Assembly (NCBI GenBank): GCA_018821745.1
Contig: JAHJLU010000740.1
Span: 1 to 11,785, forward strand
Source of the DNA: Myxococcota bacterium
GTDB lineage: Bacteria > Myxococcota_A > Polyangia > HGW-17
Length of the DNA: 11,785 nt
Reading direction: 5' to 3'
Under the pieces are notes generated by a model. The model ran no database searches, was not told the origin of the DNA, and saw only the letters and a list, made by a program, of their open reading frames with translations. The position numbers and the translations under genes are program-made. Below are positions 7,111 to 11,785 of the stretch, piece by piece. The number at the start of each line of letters is the position of its first letter. The first letter of the stretch is position 1.

Positions 7111-10083
7111 ATGGTTAAAACTACTAGCACCGAGAAAAGCACTGCTGCGAAAAAGAATACCAAAAAGTCCGAACCCAAGTCGGAAAAAGTCAAGAAACCC
7201 AAGGCACCTGCGGTTGCTAAAGAGATCCCCGGCAAAACAAAGGCCCCCAAGGTGAAACCGGAAGATGGCACCAAAAAGAAGAGTCCGGTAGCGGCTTCGC
7301 CCAAGAAGGAGAAGGCCCCCGCCACAAAGCCGGGGAAAGCCTCCATCATAAAAAACAGTGAAAAGAAATCCCCCAAAGTCTCAACTGTCTCCAATGTTGA
7401 GCAGCCCAAGGCACCCAAACCAATGAAGAGCAAGCCCAAGGCCGAGAAATCGGCGGCCGCAAAGTCCGTCTCCAAAGAATCCGCCAAAGCGAAGCCTTTG
7501 AGGGCGGTCCGCGGTTCCACCAAGGCAGCGGTTGAGCAGGTCACCTCCATGGTGTCTGAAATTGTTGCGCCAGCTGCGGTTACACCCGCACGGGCCAGAA
7601 AAACACCCCCGAAGAAATCAACTGCCTCAGCGCTGGCGGTTTTGAAGACGACTCAGGAAGAAAAACCGGCCAAAGAAACGAATCGCGGGCGTAGTGCCAA
7701 GGCGGTCGCCACGGCCGAGGCTGCTGTCCCTGCAGAAGCTGCATTGGCTGCTGTCACCAATAAAAAGCGTGGCGCCGCGGCTCCAAAACCCGCGAAATCC
7801 GCTAAGTCTGAAGAAAAACCCACGCCACTGAAGGTTTCAGCGGCAAAAAGTCCTGCCAAGACACCCTCTTCGGCTGCGGCGGAAACGGAAGAGGGCCTCC
7901 TTGAGGAAACCCCTGTGACCAAAAAAGTAAAAGCTGCAGCGAAAAGCGCACCCAAAAGCGCCTCAAAAGCAACACCCAGGTCGGTCGTTGCCAGTAAGTC
8001 CCGTGTGAAAGTCACCGACGACGAGATGGACGATGACGACGAATTGGACGACGAGGGTGACGATGACGATTGCATCCTTGACAAGGGTGTCGCCGCCGGG
8101 AAGGCCGGCTCCAAGGCTGTAAAGCCTTTTGATATTTATGATGATGATGACACGGTAGATGGCGACTTCGACGAAGATTTTGATTTCGACGAAGACGAAG
8201 ATTTTGAGAACATGGATGAGGCCACCCGGAAAAAGAAGGCGGGGAAGAAATCCGCTGACCGTGGTGCTGAAGATTTCGTGGCCATGGCCGAGAAGTTGAG
8301 TCAGGCAAATGCTGACAAGGCATCCAAGGGCGATGACGAGTTTTTTGACTTTGATTCCGACGCAGACGGGGAAGCGAGCAGCGAGCGCAGTTTCTCAGCT
8401 GCCATCGCGAGTCAGCTCTTCTACAAAGGCAAGGAGAAGGGATATATCACCTACACGGAGCTGGCCGAGATAGTCTCCGATGATCTCAACGCCGACCAGG
8501 TTGACGAGATTTATTCTATCCTCTCCGAGTCGAGCATCTCCATAGTCGAGAGTGAAAATGAGAAAGAGTCCCCCCTCAAAAAGAGCGCGGTGGATTCGAC
8601 CCTGGCCCACAGCAATGATCCCGTACGGATGTATCTGAGGAAAATGGGGGAAGTTGCGCTGCTCACCCGTGAGGGCGAGGTCGATATCGCCAAGCGGATC
8701 AAGGAGGGCGAGGCCAAGGTCATGGAAGTGGTCCTCAACTCCCACATCGCGGTGGAAGAGATTATCAAACTCGGTGACCTCCTGCGCCGGGGCAAGATGC
8801 GCCTGAGAGATGTCACAAAAAAATACGACGACCTCACGGTGGATGCCGATGAGGAGCAGCAGAAGGACGACGTGATCCGGCTCATTGATCGGATCAAAAA
8901 AATCAAGAAGGATATGCTCAAATATTCTCTGGTTCAGAAGTCCAAAATAAAGCCGATCTCCGCCATACACACCTTCTCCCGCAAGCGGCTCTCTCCTTTT
9001 GAGAAAGCCCAGTTGGAGCTCTTCGAGGCGCTGTGTGAATTGCAACTCACGAAGAAACAGATCCAGGCCTTTGTGGACAAGATGCGCTCCTACCTCACAC
9101 GGATCGAAGATCTCGAGCGGATCATCAAGAATATCGAGCTGCGGCTCGGGATCACTTATAATGATATAAAAGAAGCCCTCAAGGGAAACAAGAGCCTGAA
9201 AAGCCGCCACGGGATGCTGTCGCCTGCCAAATTGGCCGACTACGATCGCCGCGTCCGCGAAGTGAACAAGCATGTGGCCCGGGTTGAGAAAGAGGTGGGG
9301 CTCGACGTCATCTCCCTGCGCACCACCTTCCACAATATCATGTCCGGAGAGATCCAGGCCGAGCAGGCAAAGAGCGAGCTGGTGGAGGCGAACCTCCGGC
9401 TGGTGGTCTCCATCGCCAAGAAATATACCAACCGCGGGCTGCAGTTCCTTGACCTCATCCAGGAAGGGAACATTGGCCTCATGAAGGCCGTGGATAAATT
9501 CGAATACACCCGCGGGTATAAATTCTCCACCTACGCCACCTGGTGGATCCGTCAGGCCATCACCCGCTCCATCGCGGATCAGGCACGGACCATCCGTATC
9601 CCGGTTCACATGATCGAGACGATCAACAAGCTCAATCGGGTCAGCCGCATGCTGGTCCAGGAGCTGGGCAGGGAGCCCACTCCCGACGAGATCGCCGAGC
9701 GTATGGAGATTCCTCCCGATAAAGTGCTCAAAGTGTTGAAAATTGCCAAGGAACCCATCTCCCTTGAGGCGCCCGTGGGTGATGAGGAAGACAGCCATCT
9801 TGGGGATTTCCTGGAAGACAAGAGTGTTATCGCTCCCCAGGAGGCCGTGGTGGCAAGATCCTTAGAGGAGCAGGTCCGCAAGGTGCTCTCCACGCTGAGC
9901 CCCAGAGAAGAAAAGGTTCTGCGCATGCGGTTTGGTATCGGCGCCCGCAGTGACCACACCCTCGAAGAGGTGGGTCAGGATTTCTCCGTGACCAGAGAGC
10001 GTATCCGCCAGATTGAGGCCAAGGCGCTCCGAAAGCTCCGTCACCCCAGCCGGGCGAAATCCCTCAAGGGCTTCTCCGAGTAA
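7111..10083 (+). CDS. rpoD: RpoD, primary sigma70 factor with a very long basic-then-acidic N-terminal extension
   Basis: RpoD directs RNA polymerase to housekeeping promoters. The conserved part is typical: region 1.1 at about 428-483 (YKGKEKGYITYTELAEIVSD), region 1.2 at about 495-530 (DPVRMYLRKMG), a non-conserved insert up to about 745, region 2 at about 756-830 (RLVVSIAKKYTNRGL, FSTYATWWIRQAI), region 3 at about 830-900, and region 4.2 at about 950-981 (VTRERIRQIEAKALRKLRHP). E. coli RpoD is 613 residues; this one is 990. The excess is N-terminal: residues 1-300 are Lys/Ala/Pro/Ser-rich like histone H1 tails, with repeated KKSP, SPKK, KAPK and TPPKK units. Residues 303-320 and 341-370 are runs of Asp/Glu. 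The reading frame is unbroken, and ATG at 7111 has TAAGGA upstream, so the extension is probably translated. It follows dnaG after 38 bases and is likely co-transcribed with it. Confidence 0.96.
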   Translation: MVKTTSTEKSTAAKKNTKKSEPKSEKVKKPKAPAVAKEIPGKTKAPKVKPEDGTKKKSPVAASPKKEKAPATKPGKASIIKNSEKKSPKVSTVSNVEQPKAPKPMKSKPKAEKSAAAKSVSKESAKAKPLRAVRGSTKAAVEQVTSMVSEIVAPAAVTPARARKTPPKKSTASALAVLKTTQEEKPAKETNRGRSAKAVATAEAAVPAEAALAAVTNKKRGAAAPKPAKSAKSEEKPTPLKVSAAKSPAKTPSSAAAETEEGLLEETPVTKKVKAAAKSAPKSASKATPRSVVASKSRVKVTDDEMDDDDELDDEGDDDDCILDKGVAAGKAGSKAVKPFDIYDDDDTVDGDFDEDFDFDEDEDFENMDEATRKKKAGKKSADRGAEDFVAMAEKLSQANADKASKGDDEFFDFDSDADGEASSERSFSAAIASQLFYKGKEKGYITYTELAEIVSDDLNADQVDEIYSILSESSISIVESENEKESPLKKSAVDSTLAHSNDPVRMYLRKMGEVALLTREGEVDIAKRIKEGEAKVMEVVLNSHIAVEEIIKLGDLLRRGKMRLRDVTKKYDDLTVDADEEQQKDDVIRLIDRIKKIKKDMLKYSLVQKSKIKPISAIHTFSRKRLSPFEKAQLELFEALCELQLTKKQIQAFVDKMRSYLTRIEDLERIIKNIELRLGITYNDIKEALKGNKSLKSRHGMLSPAKLADYDRRVREVNKHVARVEKEVGLDVISLRTTFHNIMSGEIQAEQAKSELVEANLRLVVSIAKKYTNRGLQFLDLIQEGNIGLMKAVDKFEYTRGYKFSTYATWWIRQAITRSIADQARTIRIPVHMIETINKLNRVSRMLVQELGREPTPDEIAERMEIPPDKVLKVLKIAKEPISLEAPVGDEEDSHLGDFLEDKSVIAPQEAVVARSLEEQVRKVLSTLSPREEKVLRMRFGIGARSDHTLEEVGQDFSVTRERIRQIEAKALRKLRHPSRAKSLKGFSE
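8017..8220 (+). repeat. Asp/Glu-coding low-complexity tracts within rpoD
   Basis: Two GAC/GAT/GAA-rich stretches (about 8017-8070 and 8131-8220) code for acidic runs of RpoD at about residues 303-320 and 341-370. They are imperfect trinucleotide repeats with mixed codons, which suggests selection for acidic residues rather than a recent simple-repeat expansion. Confidence 0.6.
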
Positions 10084-10203
10084 TTGCTCCCTGTTGATTT
10101 TGTTTTCAGGTCGGGCAGGGGGGCCCTGTGGGTGTTCCCTCGCGCACTCCCTGTGACAACTTTTAACCTGATTTGAACCGTAATGAAAATGAAGAGGAGA
10201 GGG

Positions 10204-11001
10204 CTAGAAGTGAGCAGCGATGCCTATTTTGAAGTTAAACGCGCCGCTGTCCATGCTGGAGCTGGGGATGCCTTTGCCCTGGGCTTCGATAATGCCGCCG
10301 AGACCAATGTCATCGCCAGCTGCGCCGCCCATGAAGGTGCCCTCGGCGTTGATGCTGAACCACTGGCCCATGCGGAGCTCAAGCCCGGCTCCGAATTCCA
10401 GGGAGGTCTGGGTCGCCTCCTGCTCATAACCGGAGTGGTTTGAGAAGGTGATGTTGTTGAAGACAAGGCCACCTTTGACATAGACATTGAGTCCCTCGGG
10501 GCGAATGCCTCCGAAGAACCACAGCGCCGAGGTGGTAAACCGGTTATCAACACGGCTGTTCTCCGGGTTGCAGGATGTGCAGGAGGTGAGGGTGGAGATT
10601 GCGCCTTCCACTGCCAGTCTGGGGGTCATCATGAATCTCGCATAGACACCACCACCGGCCAGGCCCCCGTCTTCATAGGAGGAGGAGTCGAACATGACCC
10701 CCATGGTCCAGCGGGTGTTGTACACGGGAACCTGGTCGTTTAGCCCCGCTGGAGGGGCGACAACGACGTTGTTGACCGGCGCCGGAGCCACGGGCTGAGG
10801 CGGCGCGTAGCGATGATGAACGGGACGTCTGCGGATGATGATGACCCGCGCTGGTGGAGGTGGGGGACAATCAACCACTACACCGATCCCGAAGGGTCCT
10901 ATACCGACAATGCCACCGCCGCAGGGGACCTGAGCCCTGGACTCGGAGATGGAGAAAAAACTGACCAACAAAAAGAGGGTGCTTATTAACATGGTTTTCA
11001 T
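10204..11001 (-). CDS. Predicted outer-membrane beta-barrel protein with a proline-rich N-terminal linker
   Basis: I do not recognise a named family. The 265-residue product starts with a signal peptide (about 1-23, SRA then Q) and would be exported. Next come a Gly-rich stretch, a Pro run (PPPPP at 46-50), a basic patch RRRP at 57-60 and a Pro/Ala/Val-rich linker up to about 90. Residues from about 95 to 265 alternate polar and hydrophobic residues in short strands rich in Gly and aromatics, and the protein ends in Phe. All of this suits a small OmpA-like or OmpW-like barrel of about eight strands. Four cysteines are present: C27, C45 and a CTSC pair at 141-144 in a probable surface loop. 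ATG at 11001 follows GGGAGG at eight bases. It is convergent with rpoD and has its own possible promoter. Confidence 0.75.
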   Translation of the reverse strand: MKTMLISTLFLLVSFFSISESRAQVPCGGGIVGIGPFGIGVVVDCPPPPPARVIIIRRRPVHHRYAPPQPVAPAPVNNVVVAPPAGLNDQVPVYNTRWTMGVMFDSSSYEDGGLAGGGVYARFMMTPRLAVEGAISTLTSCTSCNPENSRVDNRFTTSALWFFGGIRPEGLNVYVKGGLVFNNITFSNHSGYEQEATQTSLEFGAGLELRMGQWFSINAEGTFMGGAAGDDIGLGGIIEAQGKGIPSSSMDSGAFNFKIGIAAHF

Positions 11002-11077
11002 GGTTGCTGCCTCCCAGCAGTTACCGATAGTTTAGCAAATATGGGACGCCTGAAAAGAGGAAGTTGGAAAGATTTTC

Positions 11078-11083
11078 ATTATA
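11078..11083 (-). promoter_or_regulatory. Possible -10 element of the beta-barrel gene
   Basis: The minus strand reads a perfect TATAAT here, in the 106-base gap upstream of the beta-barrel gene, giving a leader of about 70 bases. No convincing -35 lies 16-18 bases away, so this may be an activator-dependent promoter or chance. Confidence 0.3.
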
Positions 11084-11107
11084 GTTGGGAAAACCGGGTC
11101 AGATCGG

Positions 11108-11785
11108 TCAGTTGGGGACCTCTTTGAGGAACCATTTCCAGAAAATTCCCTCGGCTCCCTTGAGTGCCATCAGTTTTATCCGTGCCACGCCGCGGTCGGT
11201 GTTCCAGCGGGAGGCCTGCTCGATAATCGGGATGGAGGTGGAGGGTTGGTAGGAGGCGAAGGAGGAGAGATCCTTGTCCCATTTGCGATGCGTATGGGTG
11301 ATGTGATCCAGCAGACTCGCGTATTTGGGGAGCCGAAGCGGGAGTCTCTCCATGAGGCGGCCCAGCGCGTATAGCCGCCGGCTCAGGGATCGTGCATAGA
11401 GGTAGGTGGATTTGTCGAGTTTTGGCGGGAACCTCTTGGTGATGCGGGCCGCCTCAGCGTTAATAAGCTTCACCAGGTTTTGTGGGCTGTAGGAAGCGAG
11501 ATGCCGTACCCGCAGGAACTCCCAGGCCAGTGCATATTCCGGGACATTCATGGTTCCTCGCAGCAGGGGCAGCAGTTTCTGCTTCTCCCCGGTTTGGACC
11601 GCAAGGGCCAGAGCCTGGAGGAAGAAGCGTGGCTCCGAGAGGTTGCCCTTGATCCGGGAGAGGGCATATCGAACCATGTATCTCGTCCACGGGAGCTTTC
11701 GGTTGAACCAGTGGGTCAGACTCTCTTCTGCCATGGAAGCAATGGCCAGGTCAGGCTCTCCCACCTGGGAGAGGATCATGAAGAA
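11108..11785 (-). CDS. Unrecognised protein, C-terminal 225 residues only (N-terminus off right edge)
   Basis: The frame is open to the window edge, with two Phe codons before the first ATG at 11779, so the true start most likely lies outside. The visible part is rich in Leu, Ala, Arg and Lys with no signal peptide or membrane helix, and reads as mostly alpha-helical, possibly degenerate TPR-like helical pairs (for example around EYALAWEFLRVRHLASYSP). No catalytic motif is visible. It ends in a TGA stop 106 bases upstream of the beta-barrel gene on the same strand. Codon use resembles the neighbouring genes, so it looks like a real gene. I cannot assign a function. Confidence 0.65.
   Translation of the reverse strand, partial: FFMILSQVGEPDLAIASMAEESLTHWFNRKLPWTRYMVRYALSRIKGNLSEPRFFLQALALAVQTGEKQKLLPLLRGTMNVPEYALAWEFLRVRHLASYSPQNLVKLINAEAARITKRFPPKLDKSTYLYARSLSRRLYALGRLMERLPLRLPKYASLLDHITHTHRKWDKDLSSFASYQPSTSIPIIEQASRWNTDRGVARIKLMALKGAEGIFWKWFLKEVPN

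Noticed and set aside
8395..9798. Long open frame (467 codons) on the minus strand opposite rpoD
   Set aside because: It lies wholly opposite the conserved sigma regions, and its translation is a His/Gly/Leu/Asp-rich shadow with no known motif. GC-rich third positions of rpoD explain the absence of stops.
10086..10153. Possible rpoD terminator: CAGGG-GGG-CCCTG at 10116-10128, with CTCCCTG copies at 10087-10093 and 10147-10153 that could also pair with it
   Set aside because: The five-pair stem has a three-base loop and no T-tract follows. The alternative pairings are long-range and partly wobble. I cannot call a terminator here.

Overview
The window looks like a housekeeping segment from a Gram-negative, moderately GC-rich bacterium. 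The gene order yajC-secD-secF-recJ (all minus strand), running away from dnaG-rpoD (plus strand), together with an outer-membrane beta-barrel gene, points to a deltaproteobacterial lineage in the broad sense (Desulfobacterota, Myxococcota, Bdellovibrionota or a related candidate group). That placement is inferred from gene order and protein style, not from a database match.

Layout. Positions 1-5010 hold a tight minus-strand operon that reads yajC, secD, secF, recJ, with gaps of 17, 16 and 27 bases. recJ runs off the left edge. Positions 5011-5263 are a divergent control region. It has a good sigma70-type promoter facing dnaG, a weaker candidate facing yajC, a hairpin in the dnaG leader and a short perfect palindrome in the yajC leader. 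Positions 5270-10083 hold dnaG (primase) and rpoD (primary sigma factor) on the plus strand. This is the core of the classical macromolecular-synthesis operon, but no rpsU lies upstream of dnaG. After a 120-base gap come two minus-strand genes: a predicted outer-membrane beta-barrel protein (10204-11001) and the 3' end of an unrecognised gene (11108 to the right edge).

How they work together. YajC, SecD and SecF form the accessory complex that helps SecYEG export and insert proteins. RecJ is a 5'-3' single-strand DNA exonuclease for repair and recombination. DnaG primes replication, and RpoD directs RNA polymerase to housekeeping promoters.

I see no CRISPR array, mobile element, tRNA, rRNA or obvious defence system. 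The most unusual feature is the rpoD product. It is 990 residues long and has an N-terminal extension of about 425 residues: roughly 300 residues of histone H1-like Lys/Ala/Pro/Ser-rich sequence followed by strongly acidic tracts, all ahead of an otherwise ordinary sigma70. SecF (enlarged periplasmic part and a charged C-terminal tail) and YajC (extensions at both ends) are also larger than usual. No stretch over 300 bases lacks a gene.
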